A DNA stretch of 53,774 bases from Lachnospiraceae bacterium UBA7160 (lineage in GTDB: Bacteria; Bacillota; Clostridia; Lachnospirales; Lachnospiraceae): the NCBI GenBank assembly GCA_002491565.1, contig DKWE01000094.1, positions 1-53,774 on the forward strand. The letters run 5' to 3'. Position 1 is the first letter of the stretch. Each line of letters begins with the position of its first letter. The translations under genes and the position numbers were made by a program. Of the stretch, positions 1 to 8,564 are shown in pieces. The notes under the pieces were generated by a model. That model made no database searches. It was not told the DNA's origin and saw only the letters and a list, made by a program, of their open reading frames with translations.

Positions 1-162
1 GCGAAGCAGGCATGTTAGTTTACTGTATAAGTCCGGTTTCCAATAACATGCAGGCTGCAGAAAAATCAGCGCGATCATCATCAGGGGATACTCCCTGGTA
101 AAAAGATTGACCGCACTCATGACCAGGGAAACAGCAGCATTGGTAGATGCCTTCCATTTATT
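1..162 (-). other. Hydrophobic open frame running off the left edge
   Basis: A minus-strand frame is open from the stop at 163-165 to the window edge (54 codons) and encodes a hydrophobic stretch (e.g. LMMIALIFLQPACYW). I see no start codon with a ribosome binding site. It may be part of a membrane-protein gene or its relic, or chance; one flank is missing. No function is proposed. Confidence 0.2.
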
Positions 163-269
163 CTATAAGCTTTCCATTTGTTTCATATTTTCATTTCTAT
201 ATATCATATTGGCTTTTACATTTATTATGATAAAATAGTTGCAGTACACGCCAGATTGTAGTATTATGA

Positions 270-443
270 AGGAGCTACGAAGCTGGAATTAAAAAAGGCA
301 GTATCCAGACGACCATTAAGATATACCGGAAGCTGAATCTGCCAGAAGCAGAGCTTCAAAAGCAACTCATGGATGAATTCTCCCTTGACGAAGACGAGGC
401 CAGACAGTATCTGTTTTCCATAGAATCAGGACAAAACAGTTGA
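270..443 (+). pseudogene. C-terminal relic of an Rpn/PD-(D/E)XK transposase-like gene
   Basis: After a stop at 267-269 this frame encodes about 57 residues with no start codon: basic, then KLNLPEAELQKQLMDEFSL, then DEARQYLFS. This resembles the C-terminal helical tail of Rpn-family recombination-promoting nuclease/putative transposase proteins, in which a leucine- and glutamate-rich motif precedes an EEA+xYL ending. Assignment to that family is inference from pattern. The nuclease domain is absent, so this is a relic. Its last 15 codons and the following terminator recur after the ABC genes at 4349. Confidence 0.45.
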
Positions 444-505
444 CATCCTGCAAAGCAAAAGCATGGACAACACGGAGAGATTTCTCCATGGCTGCCATGC
501 TTTTT
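399..505 (+). repeat. Direct repeat, left copy (gene tail plus terminator)
   Basis: This stretch of about 107 bp holds the last codons of the relic gene (ARQYLFSIESG), its stop and a hairpin terminator. It recurs with scattered substitutions at 4349-4457. The two copies bracket the ABC gene pair exactly; the right copy begins at the ABC stop codon. Confidence 0.7.
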
Positions 506-508
506 CTT
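457..508 (+). terminator. Hairpin terminator of the relic gene
   Basis: Perfect 10-bp arms, AAAAGCATGG at 457-466 and CCATGCTTTT at 495-504, are followed by a T-rich run. The same arms recur at 4411-4420 and 4448-4457. Confidence 0.7.
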
Positions 509-607
509 TTCTGATATCACCATCTTCTCCCGCGCGCTTCACTGTGAAGCAACAACGCTTCAACGGATTATCGTTCACTTATTTACGGACAAAGCTGCCT
601 GATTTGA

Positions 608-645
608 GGACATTTGTCCAAAAGCTGGCGGCAGCATGATATGAT
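608..645 (+). promoter_or_regulatory. Candidate promoter with short palindrome ahead of the ABC genes
   Basis: An inverted repeat, GGACA-TT-TGTCC (608-619), contains a TTGTCC -35-like hexamer (614-619). TGATAT (637-642) lies 17 bp downstream, and TATGAT (640-645) overlaps it with 20 bp spacing. A second perfect inverted repeat, GCTTCAC-T-GTGAAGC, lies at 536-550. Both could bind a regulator; this is inference. Confidence 0.35.
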
Positions 646-678
646 GTAAGCAGTAAATTTTCAGGAGGAATCTACAGT

Positions 679-2547
679 ATGCAAAGACAAAGCGCGGTAG
701 TTCGAACGGTGGCGGCACACCTTTTTGCATTAAAGCTGATCTGGAAAATCTGCAAAAAACGGATCATTCTGGAGTTTCTTGACCAGATTCTTCTGCAGTT
801 TCAGAATCTGGTATATAGCTGTGTGGTGATTCAGGTAATCCTGGAGCTTGCGGGAAAGAGAAAACCCTTTGCGCAGGTCGTGTGTCTGCTCTGGATCATC
901 CTGTTATTTCATACGGCGATCAGCCTGTTTGATGATTATTTTCAGAATATTGTGCTTCCCGTCACAAATGTTTCACTCTATGAGGGGATTGGACAGCTTT
1001 TATATGAAAAAGCAGGAAATGTCGATCTGGCCTGTTTTGAGAACAGTGAGTTTTACAATCAGTATGTGATGGCGGTTCGTCAGGCTCAGATACGGATCCC
1101 GAAGGCATTGCACAACCTGTGTGCGATCGCTGCGGGACTTGCCGCGGTAGTGGGGGCCTTTTTCCTGATTTTCCGCATTGACCATCCGGCTCTTGGATTC
1201 ATTATTTTCCCAATTTTAGGTAATTTCGTTTTCAACGCAATCCTAAATACCCGGATCTTTCGTATGGACAGGGAATCCGTCGTGTTTCAGCGGATTGCCG
1301 ACTATGTCAATCGCACCTTTCATCTGGCAGACTATGCAAAGGAACTTCGTATTTCAAATGTATTCCGGCTTTTGAAAGAAAAGTACCGTTCTTCTGTGGA
1401 CAGGCAGTGTCAGGTGATTGACCGTTATGCCATGAAAAATATGATCCTGTTCTGGCTGTTCCAGTATTTTACCTTTACACTGCTGTATGAAGGGGCGATG
1501 ATCTATGCCGGCTATCGGGTTCTCGTAACCGGAACGATGATCTTTTCCCAGATGGCCGTCTTTCAGCAGATTATGCGGTCAAATGCGTGGACGCTGCTCC
1601 GATTTGCAGAGAACGTGATGAGCAGTGTCAAAGACAGCCTATATCTGGAACAGATCCGTGATTTTCTAAGCTATGAGGCTGATATACCGGAGAATGCGGA
1701 CGGCATACTGCCGAGCGGTGAAATAACGACCATTGAATTTTCGCATGTCTGGTTTGGATATAAAAAAGAGCAGTGGGTCCTGAAGGACGTCAGTTTCACA
1801 GTTTCTATGGGACAATCCGTGGCCATCGTAGGGTATAACGGCGCCGGGAAAAGCACACTGATCAAGCTTTTGCTGCGGTTTTACGATCCGGATCGCGGGA
1901 CAATCCTCGTAAATGGCACCGATATCCGAGCCTATCGCCTGCGGGTCTACCGGGAATTGTTCGCGGCAGCCTTTCAGGACGGCAAGATCTTTGCGGATAC
2001 CGTACAGGAAAATATCCTGATGGGAAGGCACCGATCACCCGGGGAAGATCACGAGAGGGTATGGCAGGCACTGCGTCTGGCAGGAATGGCGGATGAGGTT
2101 GCCTCCTGGCCGAAAAAGGAACAGACGATCCTGACAAGAGAATTCTCTGAGGAAGGTCTGATGCTGTCCGGAGGACAGTATCAGAAAATTGTGGCGGCAC
2201 GGGCTTTTGCCAGAGACACCCCCGCTGCGGTATTTGATGAGCCAAGCAGCGCCCTGGATCCATTGGCAGAGTATGAATTGTTTACAAATATCCGAAAATA
2301 TGGAACCGACCGCATCCTGTTTTTTATCTCGCACCGACTCTCCTCTGTGCGAAGTGCGGATATTGTCTTTTTCATGGAAAATGGAAGAATTACCGAGCGG
2401 GGAACGCATGAGGAACTGATGAATCGGAAAGGGACGTATGCCGCCCTGTACCAGATACAGGCTGAAAATTATCTGGCAAAGGCAGATACTGACAGGGGAA
2501 AACACCTGTCTGGCTACTGGAAAGGAGGAGTGTGTGATGAAGAATAG
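679..2547 (+). CDS. ABC transporter, permease-ATPase half (first subunit)
   Basis: A 622-residue half-transporter with an N-terminal transmembrane domain (about residues 20-330) and a C-terminal ATPase. Walker A is VGYNGAGKST near residue 384, the signature is LSGGQ near 496, Walker B and D-loop are VFDEPSSALD, and the switch histidine is in ISHRLSS. The ATG follows an AGGAGG site at 662-667. The stop overlaps the start of the second half-transporter by 11 bp, so the two are translated together and most likely form a heterodimeric exporter in the cytoplasmic membrane. Such pairs often export peptides or lipophilic compounds. No precursor peptide or maturation enzyme is adjacent, so the substrate is unknown. 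Confidence 0.9.
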   Translation: MQRQSAVVRTVAAHLFALKLIWKICKKRIILEFLDQILLQFQNLVYSCVVIQVILELAGKRKPFAQVVCLLWIILLFHTAISLFDDYFQNIVLPVTNVSLYEGIGQLLYEKAGNVDLACFENSEFYNQYVMAVRQAQIRIPKALHNLCAIAAGLAAVVGAFFLIFRIDHPALGFIIFPILGNFVFNAILNTRIFRMDRESVVFQRIADYVNRTFHLADYAKELRISNVFRLLKEKYRSSVDRQCQVIDRYAMKNMILFWLFQYFTFTLLYEGAMIYAGYRVLVTGTMIFSQMAVFQQIMRSNAWTLLRFAENVMSSVKDSLYLEQIRDFLSYEADIPENADGILPSGEITTIEFSHVWFGYKKEQWVLKDVSFTVSMGQSVAIVGYNGAGKSTLIKLLLRFYDPDRGTILVNGTDIRAYRLRVYRELFAAAFQDGKIFADTVQENILMGRHRSPGEDHERVWQALRLAGMADEVASWPKKEQTILTREFSEEGLMLSGGQYQKIVAARAFARDTPAAVFDEPSSALDPLAEYELFTNIRKYGTDRILFFISHRLSSVRSADIVFFMENGRITERGTHEELMNRKGTYAALYQIQAENYLAKADTDRGKHLSGYWKGGVCDEE

Positions 2548-4348
2548 CAGAAAAGAAATCTTCGCTCAGCAGTGGTATATGACCAAACTCTGCTTCCGCG
2601 CTGCTCCCGGATCTATGGCGTTTCATCTTTTTGAGAGCGTGAAGCTTCAGATTTCGATTTTTATGGAATCCACCTGGTGCATGAACTATATGCTGGAGGT
2701 AGTAGAGGCAGGCGGTACGTGGCAGCAGGTCCTTCGGATCATGGCGCTGCTGATGGGAATGATCGCTGTATCCACTGTGACGTTTTCCATCTATTCACAA
2801 TCTGTGCTGCCCAAACTGAAAATGACGCTGTACCATTCCTTCCGAACCCAAATCTACGAGAAGGCAAGGCAGCTCGATCTGGCCTGTTATGATGACAAGA
2901 ATTTCTATCAGCAGTTTATTCTGGCGACGCAGGAGGCAGATGCCTGTATTGACCGTTATCTGGATACCCTGGGAGCTTATGCCGGACAACTGGTTTTTTT
3001 CTTCCTCACAGCATGGTTCTGTCTGAAAATCAATCCTGTCATTCTGGCAATCATACTGCTGCTTCTGCCGCTGGAATTATATGTTATGAAAAAGGAAAAT
3101 ACGGCGGTAGTGAATGCACGTATGGAGCGTGTCGCGCCGGAGCAAAAGCGTGAGTACGAGAGCAGGGTATTCTATCTGTCAGACTATGCAAGAGAGCTGA
3201 GAATGAATCCCCTGATGTATGAAAAATACCGGAATGATTTTAAGGACAGCAATCGGGAGATTCAGAATATCAATGAAAAACACAGTCAAAAGATTTTTCT
3301 TTATGGTGCGCTGCGCCATGCATTTCTGGAGGACATGTGCGGAAAAGGGATTGTGCTGACTGTTCTGTTATATCAGACATTGGCAGCCTGCTCTCTTTCC
3401 TATGCGCATATGGTCACAAGTATCACCTGCGCGAACCGGATGCTGCACAACACTGCTTCCATGCTTTCGAACTGGAAGATGCTTGCAGAAAACTCTGCCT
3501 ATATTGCGAAAATTCGTGAGCTTCTTTCTATCGAAACCACGATTCTTTCAGAAGCCGCCCTGCCAGTGCCGGAGAATCCCCGGGAATTGTCCGTGGAGCA
3601 TCTTGACTTTTCCTATGTGCCGGAGCGTCTGGTGCTTAAGGATATCAACCTCCTCATCCGGCCCGGACAGAAGATTGCCCTGGTGGGCTACAACGGTTCC
3701 GGCAAGACCACGCTGGTGAAGCTGCTGCTGAGGCTCTACGATCCGGTGAAGGGGTGCATTCGCCTCGGCGATACGGACATACGGGATTTTGACGTACAGC
3801 AGTACCGTTTTTCCATCGGCTCCGTTTTTCAGGATTTTAAGCTCTACGCTGCATCCGTCAAAGAAAATGTCCTGATGGATGTGGCAAGCGGTACAAAGGA
3901 AGAAACGTTTGCGGTGGAGGAGGCGCTCTATCACGCAAGATTTACGCTTCGGGACAGGCGTCTCGTCTACCAGGTCGAAACGCCTCTGACCACGGAATTT
4001 GAAAAAGACGGGGTAAACCTCTCCGGCGGGGAGGCGCAGAAGATCGCCATTGCCCGGACGCTCTACCGGAAACAGAACCTGATCATCATGGACGAGCCGA
4101 GCAGCTCGCTTGATCCACTGTCGGAGTATCTGCTGAATCAGGAACTGCACGAGATCGCAAGGGATAAGACCGTGATCTTCATATCGCACCGTCTCTCCAC
4201 CACCAGAGACGCCGACTGCATCTATATGATGGAACAGGGCCGGATCATTGAGTCGGGCACGCATGAGGAACTGCTGGCCCAGAGCGGGAAATACGCAGAA
4301 ATGTGGAACGTACAGGCAGGGCTGTACCAAGAGGAAGCCGGAGCGTGA
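2537..4348 (+). CDS. ABC transporter, permease-ATPase half (second subunit)
   Basis: A 603-residue half-transporter with the same architecture as its upstream partner. Walker A is VGYNGSGKTT near residue 384, the signature is LSGGEAQK, and Walker B is IIMDEPSSSLD followed by FISHRLSTT. The chosen ATG lies seven bases after GGAGG (AAAGGAGGAG at 2521-2530). A longer frame reaching back to 2438 lies inside the first gene and lacks a ribosome binding site. Both ATPase sites look intact, unlike many heterodimers in which one is degenerate. Directly after the stop comes the right copy of the gene-tail/terminator repeat. Confidence 0.9.
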   Translation: MKNSRKEIFAQQWYMTKLCFRAAPGSMAFHLFESVKLQISIFMESTWCMNYMLEVVEAGGTWQQVLRIMALLMGMIAVSTVTFSIYSQSVLPKLKMTLYHSFRTQIYEKARQLDLACYDDKNFYQQFILATQEADACIDRYLDTLGAYAGQLVFFFLTAWFCLKINPVILAIILLLLPLELYVMKKENTAVVNARMERVAPEQKREYESRVFYLSDYARELRMNPLMYEKYRNDFKDSNREIQNINEKHSQKIFLYGALRHAFLEDMCGKGIVLTVLLYQTLAACSLSYAHMVTSITCANRMLHNTASMLSNWKMLAENSAYIAKIRELLSIETTILSEAALPVPENPRELSVEHLDFSYVPERLVLKDINLLIRPGQKIALVGYNGSGKTTLVKLLLRLYDPVKGCIRLGDTDIRDFDVQQYRFSIGSVFQDFKLYAASVKENVLMDVASGTKEETFAVEEALYHARFTLRDRRLVYQVETPLTTEFEKDGVNLSGGEAQKIAIARTLYRKQNLIIMDEPSSSLDPLSEYLLNQELHEIARDKTVIFISHRLSTTRDADCIYMMEQGRIIESGTHEELLAQSGKYAEMWNVQAGLYQEEAGA

Positions 4349-4457
4349 GCCAGACAGTATCTGGTTTCCGTCGAGTCAGGAGTGAACAACTGATATCCTA
4401 CAAAGGGCAAAAAAGCATGGACAGCACAGAGAGATTTTCCAGGACTGCCATGCTTTT
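4349..4457 (+). repeat. Direct repeat, right copy (gene tail plus terminator)
   Basis: Second copy of the 399-505 repeat. In frame it reads ARQYLVSVESG then a stop, matching the end of the Rpn-like relic, although no nuclease gene precedes it here. It starts at the stop codon of the second ABC gene, as if the ABC pair had been placed in front of the tail of a second Rpn-like gene. Confidence 0.7.
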
Positions 4458-4459
4458 TT
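4411..4459 (+). terminator. Terminator after the ABC pair
   Basis: AAAAGCATGG (4411-4420) pairs with CCATGCTTTT (4448-4457) and is followed by TTTA. It probably ends the ABC transcript, although by sequence it belongs to the duplicated gene tail. Confidence 0.65.
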
Positions 4460-4513
4460 ATGCTATAAATGAGCGAGATATTCAAGAATTGCAGCAAAAG
4501 ATGAGCGGTAACA

Positions 4514-5914
4514 CTACAGCAGATGCCGGAACGGGCGGATGAGCACCCGCAATACTCCGTAAAACCGTTTCTTGCCCCCGCTCAGCTCTTTTCCCTGGTA
4601 CAGCCTTCCGTCTCTCTCCTGCCCATTGGATAATACTTCCCTGCTCTTTTCCTGGTAGTCCGACTCGATTTCCCGGATATGCTCATTCAGCCACGGACTG
4701 TCAATGACCAGCATCAGCTCTGTATCCAGATACGTGCTCCGCATATCCAGATTGTAGGAGCCGACCATCGAAATATTCTCGTCGACCAGGATCGTCTTCG
4801 TATGCACCGCGTGCTCATTCATCAGCTCATACACGTCCGCGCCCGTTTTCAGAATATTTTTCTTATTATTCAGATAATCCGTACAGCCCCACGGATTAGA
4901 GCCTTTTTCGACCGCATTCAGAATAATCTTCAGCTCTGCCCTGGCTGCAATCAGTTCCAGCGCCTCATACATATACTGGCTGCAAATCACATAAGGAGTC
5001 TGGATGACCACGTCATCCCCTTCCATCGCCAGATACTCGATCGCCTGCAGCACCTGCGGAGTCTTTTGCCCCGCCTGTGTTCCGTTGTGAACAAGCGTAA
5101 TCTTGTTCACCTCGCGAGTCTCTTCCTCCCAGCGGTCAAAGCCTTCGATATCCGGATAGCTTTCTTTCGATGCGTCAAAGCACGCGCGCAATTGCCGGTA
5201 CTGCTCTGTGCAATCGCCATCCTCCCGGAGCCCCGGTTTCCTGACCGTGCTCTTTTCCCATATTTCCAGAAAATAGTCCTGCAGTGCCTGGAGCGATTCT
5301 CCCTCTCCCAAAGAGGTATCATATACCAGGATATCCCGGTCAATATTGATCCCGCTCTCCTTCCTTCCGAGGAAAATATCGTTCGTATTCCTTCCGCCCA
5401 GCAGATACATCCGGTCATCTACAAGGATATACTTATCATGCATCCGGTAATTCAGACGAAGCATATTCCCCGGGGTGATCGGATTGTAGACCCGCACCTC
5501 CACGTTTTCATGCTGCGCAAGCGCCTGAAACAGATCATTTCCACCCAGGAAAAGTGTCTGATAGATTCCATCGATCAGAATTTTTACCCTGACTCCCTTT
5601 TCCGCTGCATGGTGCAGGGCTGCCAAAATGGCTGTTCCGCTGTCATCCGGCCTCATATCAAAGGTCGCCAGCGTGACAGAATCCCTGGCGCCGGCGATCA
5701 TGCGCAGACGCCACAGCAGCGCTTCCTCATTGTCGTCAATACACCGGATTTTCTCGCTGCCGGGGACCTCTGACTTAAACGAGGTGCTGGCAAGCTGTCT
5801 CGCGTAATCCGGGTCTGGCCGCCGGTGGAACAGCGGTTCCAGAACATTGAATAACACAATGCAAAAAAGAAACAATAATACAAGCTTTAAGATCTTCCGA
5901 ATCCGTTTCGCCAT
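4514..5914 (-). CDS. Phospholipase D-like / cardiolipin synthase-type protein
   Basis: A 466-residue protein with one N-terminal membrane anchor (about residues 9-29, leucine-rich) and two PLD active-site motifs: H159-x-K161-x4-D166 (HDKYILVD) and H371-x-K373-x4-D378 (HTKTILVD). Each is followed by the usual GG/GS-x-N segment. The fold transfers phosphatidyl groups; membrane-anchored members with two HKD motifs include cardiolipin synthases. The two-helix N-terminus of canonical Cls is missing, so a phospholipase or another phosphodiester transferase is possible. The ATG at 5914 follows GAGGAG; a longer frame to 6061 has no ribosome binding site and overlaps the upstream gene. The AlkD-like gene lies 56 bp upstream on the same strand. 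Confidence 0.85.
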   Translation of the reverse strand: MAKRIRKILKLVLLFLFCIVLFNVLEPLFHRRPDPDYARQLASTSFKSEVPGSEKIRCIDDNEEALLWRLRMIAGARDSVTLATFDMRPDDSGTAILAALHHAAEKGVRVKILIDGIYQTLFLGGNDLFQALAQHENVEVRVYNPITPGNMLRLNYRMHDKYILVDDRMYLLGGRNTNDIFLGRKESGINIDRDILVYDTSLGEGESLQALQDYFLEIWEKSTVRKPGLREDGDCTEQYRQLRACFDASKESYPDIEGFDRWEEETREVNKITLVHNGTQAGQKTPQVLQAIEYLAMEGDDVVIQTPYVICSQYMYEALELIAARAELKIILNAVEKGSNPWGCTDYLNNKKNILKTGADVYELMNEHAVHTKTILVDENISMVGSYNLDMRSTYLDTELMLVIDSPWLNEHIREIESDYQEKSREVLSNGQERDGRLYQGKELSGGKKRFYGVLRVLIRPFRHLL

Positions 5915-5970
5915 AGTACTCCTCAAATTACAGTTCACGCGTCCACTGTCTATTCTCCGGCATATTCCGC

Positions 5971-6648
5971 TCACCGCTTTAACGCTTTGAGATACTCCTT
6001 CTGCTCCTGTGTAATCCGGTAACTCTCCCGTGCCTTCTGGATGGTTCGGTTGTGCACCCACTTCTCCATCCGGTTTTCTTCAAGACAGGAAATTGCAGCC
6101 TCCCACTGCTTCGCAAGCGCCGTCGCCATATACCAGGCGATCTCCATATGGATGTAATATTCTTCTGACCGAATCCCTGTCACCCAGTCCAGATAGTCCG
6201 GCTGAAAGTCCTCATCCAGATAGTGCTGCATCAGCATACCGATGCCAAAACGCACTGTATAGACATGATCTGAGTCCAGCCAGTTCCGAATATAAGGCAG
6301 TAGCTCCTTTTTATGCTTCCGGAACACCTTCGGGGAAGTCTGGTCGCAGGTTGCCCAGTTATTTATATAAGGAAGAAATCGCTCCAGCTCCCCGATGCAA
6401 CGGTCAAATTCCCTGATCTCAGAGACCACAAACCCGTGCAGCTGATTTTCTTCAAAGTACGCGTGGGGGAGTTCTCGAAGGAACTCCCCGCACCGCTCGT
6501 CTTTGTACAATTTCTTCGCCATGCTCCGCAGCGCCGGCGTCCTCACTCCCAGAATCGTCTCGCGCGCAATCGTTGGAATCAGCCGGCTCTGAAAGTCGGC
6601 GTATGGTTCATCCTGATTTTCTCTCAGCAATTCTACTATATCATCCAT
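5971..6648 (-). CDS. DNA alkylation repair protein (AlkD-like)
   Basis: A 225-residue all-helical protein of the AlkC/AlkD HEAT-repeat glycosylase group. The segment YINNWATCDQTSPKVF matches the conserved NWxxCD region, and FGIGMLMQHYLD and YYIHMEIAWYMA match later repeats. Family members excise positively charged alkylated purines. The start is the Met of MDDIVELL with AAGGGG upstream; the in-frame Met 15 codons earlier has no such site. It sits between a sugar kinase and the PLD gene on the same strand and may be cotranscribed, with no evident functional link. Confidence 0.85.
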   Translation of the reverse strand: MDDIVELLRENQDEPYADFQSRLIPTIARETILGVRTPALRSMAKKLYKDERCGEFLRELPHAYFEENQLHGFVVSEIREFDRCIGELERFLPYINNWATCDQTSPKVFRKHKKELLPYIRNWLDSDHVYTVRFGIGMLMQHYLDEDFQPDYLDWVTGIRSEEYYIHMEIAWYMATALAKQWEAAISCLEENRMEKWVHNRTIQKARESYRITQEQKEYLKALKR

Positions 6649-6717
6649 CCTGTTCCCCTTATCGTGCTGCCTGCACCTATTTGAAAATTGCATGGAACGT
6701 AACCTGTGAACTGTACT

Positions 6718-7740
6718 TTACCTCTGCAGATTCGTCCCGCCCGACTTCACAACGCGGAGGATATCATTCTCTGTCACGACATTGAAATCACGCTGGATCA
6801 TCAGCTTCAGCACGCTCGCGGCGATAGAGAAATCAATAAGCTGCTGCGGATCATACGCCTGCACCAGCGCATGCAGCAGTCCCCCTGCGAACGCATCACC
6901 TGCACCAACCGCTTCGAGGCTGTGCACGGTATGTACCGGACTCTCGTAGAAAACGCCGTCCTTCAGATAGATCCCCATCCACTCGCCATCTTCCACCGAG
7001 TGCAGATTGCGCAGGACGCTCGCGACCGCCTTGCAGTCCGGATACTGCTCCAGGATTTCCTGCATTCCGCGCTTGTAGCTGTCAATCTGGTCAATTCCCC
7101 TCGACACATCGCCGTCATACGCATGAATGCCGAGCGACGACTCAAAGTCCTCGTCATTCGCGATGCACAGCGTCACATACTGCATCAGATCACGCATCAC
7201 GGCCTGCGCATCCTTTTCACTCCACATCTTCGAGCGGTAATTCAGATCACAGACAACCTCGATCCCGTGTGCCTGGCAGTACTGAAGCGCCGCGCGGACC
7301 GCCTGCTCCACGCTCTTGCTCACAGCCGGCGTCACACCGGAGAAATAGAAGATGTCCGCATCTTCAAGAATCGTCTCCCAGTCAAATTCCTCCGCGCTGC
7401 AAAGAGACAGCGCACTGTATTTCCGGTCGTAGACCACATTCGTCGGTCGAATATTCGTGCCCTTTTCAAAAAAATACACACCGAGCCGGTCTCCGCCGCG
7501 CACTATCCGGGAAGCGTCCACGCCATACCGCCGAACCTCATTTAACGCGGCAAGTCCTACCGGATTGTCCGGCAGCTTTGTCACAAAGGACACCGGATCC
7601 CCCAGCATCGCAAGAGAGACCGCTACATTCGCTTCCGCGCCTCCGTAGCTCGCCTCAAACTGCCCTGCCTGTACGATCCGCAGATACTCCGGCGTCTTCA
7701 GGCGCAGCATAATTTCTCCAAATGTTACGACTTTTCCCAT
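6718..7740 (-). CDS. kdgK: PfkB-family sugar kinase, 2-keto-3-deoxygluconate kinase type
   Basis: A 340-residue ribokinase-fold protein. The N-terminus VVTFGEIMLRL with SYGGAEANVAVSLAMLG and the C-terminal GAGD (residues 279-282, catalytic Asp282) followed by AFAGGLLHAL define the PfkB family. The length and GEIMLRL start fit 2-dehydro-3-deoxygluconate kinases, which phosphorylate KDG from hexuronate breakdown for cleavage by an aldolase. No KDPG aldolase or uronate isomerase is in this window, so the substrate is inferred. The ATG follows AGGAGG. Confidence 0.8.
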   Translation of the reverse strand: MGKVVTFGEIMLRLKTPEYLRIVQAGQFEASYGGAEANVAVSLAMLGDPVSFVTKLPDNPVGLAALNEVRRYGVDASRIVRGGDRLGVYFFEKGTNIRPTNVVYDRKYSALSLCSAEEFDWETILEDADIFYFSGVTPAVSKSVEQAVRAALQYCQAHGIEVVCDLNYRSKMWSEKDAQAVMRDLMQYVTLCIANDEDFESSLGIHAYDGDVSRGIDQIDSYKRGMQEILEQYPDCKAVASVLRNLHSVEDGEWMGIYLKDGVFYESPVHTVHSLEAVGAGDAFAGGLLHALVQAYDPQQLIDFSIAASVLKLMIQRDFNVVTENDILRVVKSGGTNLQR

Positions 7741-7922
7741 AGCCCAAGACCTCCTACTACTATGTCCATCTTGTCATTCTACCGCCCATGCCGGAGGAAA
7801 GCACCTGGATATCCAAATCCTTATCCTCTTTCTGCATCGAGCGCTCTGCGGACATATACAATTCCTCGCTCCGCTTTACAGCTTTCCCGGTACTTTCCTG
7901 CCCAGTATTTACCAGCTCCGCT

Positions 7923-8564
7923 TCACGGCGTTCCCGGTACCTTCCCGAACCGCAGCGTACTCGGCTCGTCATCCTCATAGTCAAAGACAAACCGCTCATA
8001 CCCATTGATAATCTGCGTCTCCCCGAATTTGTCAAACCGCTTCACAGCATGTCCATAGGTCAGATGTACATGTCCATGCAGGAAATACCGCGGACGGTAT
8101 TTCTCCAGCAGCTCCACAAACACACGGAACCCCTGATGCGGCAGATCACGCCCGTCCCCAAGCTGGTATGCCGGCGCATGCGTCACCAGAATATCAAACC
8201 CGTGGCTCCGCAGCAGCCGGAACCACAGCTTTTTCACCCTGCGGCGCATATCCTTCTCTGTATACTGATGCATACCGGGCCGATAACGCATCGAGCCGCC
8301 AAGTCCGAGGATCCGGATGCCCTCATGGACATAGACCTGATCCTCAATACAGATGCAGCCCTCCGGCGGCACCGTCTCATACTTTTCATCGTGGTTCCCA
8401 TGCACATACAGCACCGGGGCTGAAGTAAAGGTAGCCAGAAAGGAGAGATAGCGGGGATTCAGATCCCCGCAGGAAATGATCAGGTCGATCCCCGCCAGCT
8501 TTTCTCTCTCAAAATGATCCCACAGCCATGCGGACTCTTCATCCGCGATTACCATAATCCTCAT
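7923..8564 (-). CDS. Metallophosphoesterase, calcineurin-like fold
   Basis: A 213-residue phosphoesterase. Visible metal-binding motifs are IADEES (residues 6-11), SCGDL (Asp34), HGNHDE (residues 55-60), VTHAP and LHGHVH. The first motif has Asp8-Glu9-Glu10 where classical members have Asp-x-His, so one metal ligand is replaced. Its ATG overlaps the stop of the ParB/BMP-like gene (ATGA), which means tight translational coupling. A longer frame to 8678 lies within that gene. The substrate is unknown; the coupling suggests a common task with the upstream binding protein. About 180 bp without a gene follows. Confidence 0.85.
   Translation of the reverse strand: MRIMVIADEESAWLWDHFEREKLAGIDLIISCGDLNPRYLSFLATFTSAPVLYVHGNHDEKYETVPPEGCICIEDQVYVHEGIRILGLGGSMRYRPGMHQYTEKDMRRRVKKLWFRLLRSHGFDILVTHAPAYQLGDGRDLPHQGFRVFVELLEKYRPRYFLHGHVHLTYGHAVKRFDKFGETQIINGYERFVFDYEDDEPSTLRFGKVPGTP

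Noticed and set aside
4679..5773. Plus-strand frame opposite the PLD gene
   Set aside because: No start signal and low-complexity Ile/Arg/His composition; the PLD gene with both HKD motifs explains the region.
7760..8035. Minus-strand frame overlapping the phosphoesterase end
   Set aside because: Mostly within the phosphoesterase gene in another frame; composition is typical of a shadow, and no start site is seen.
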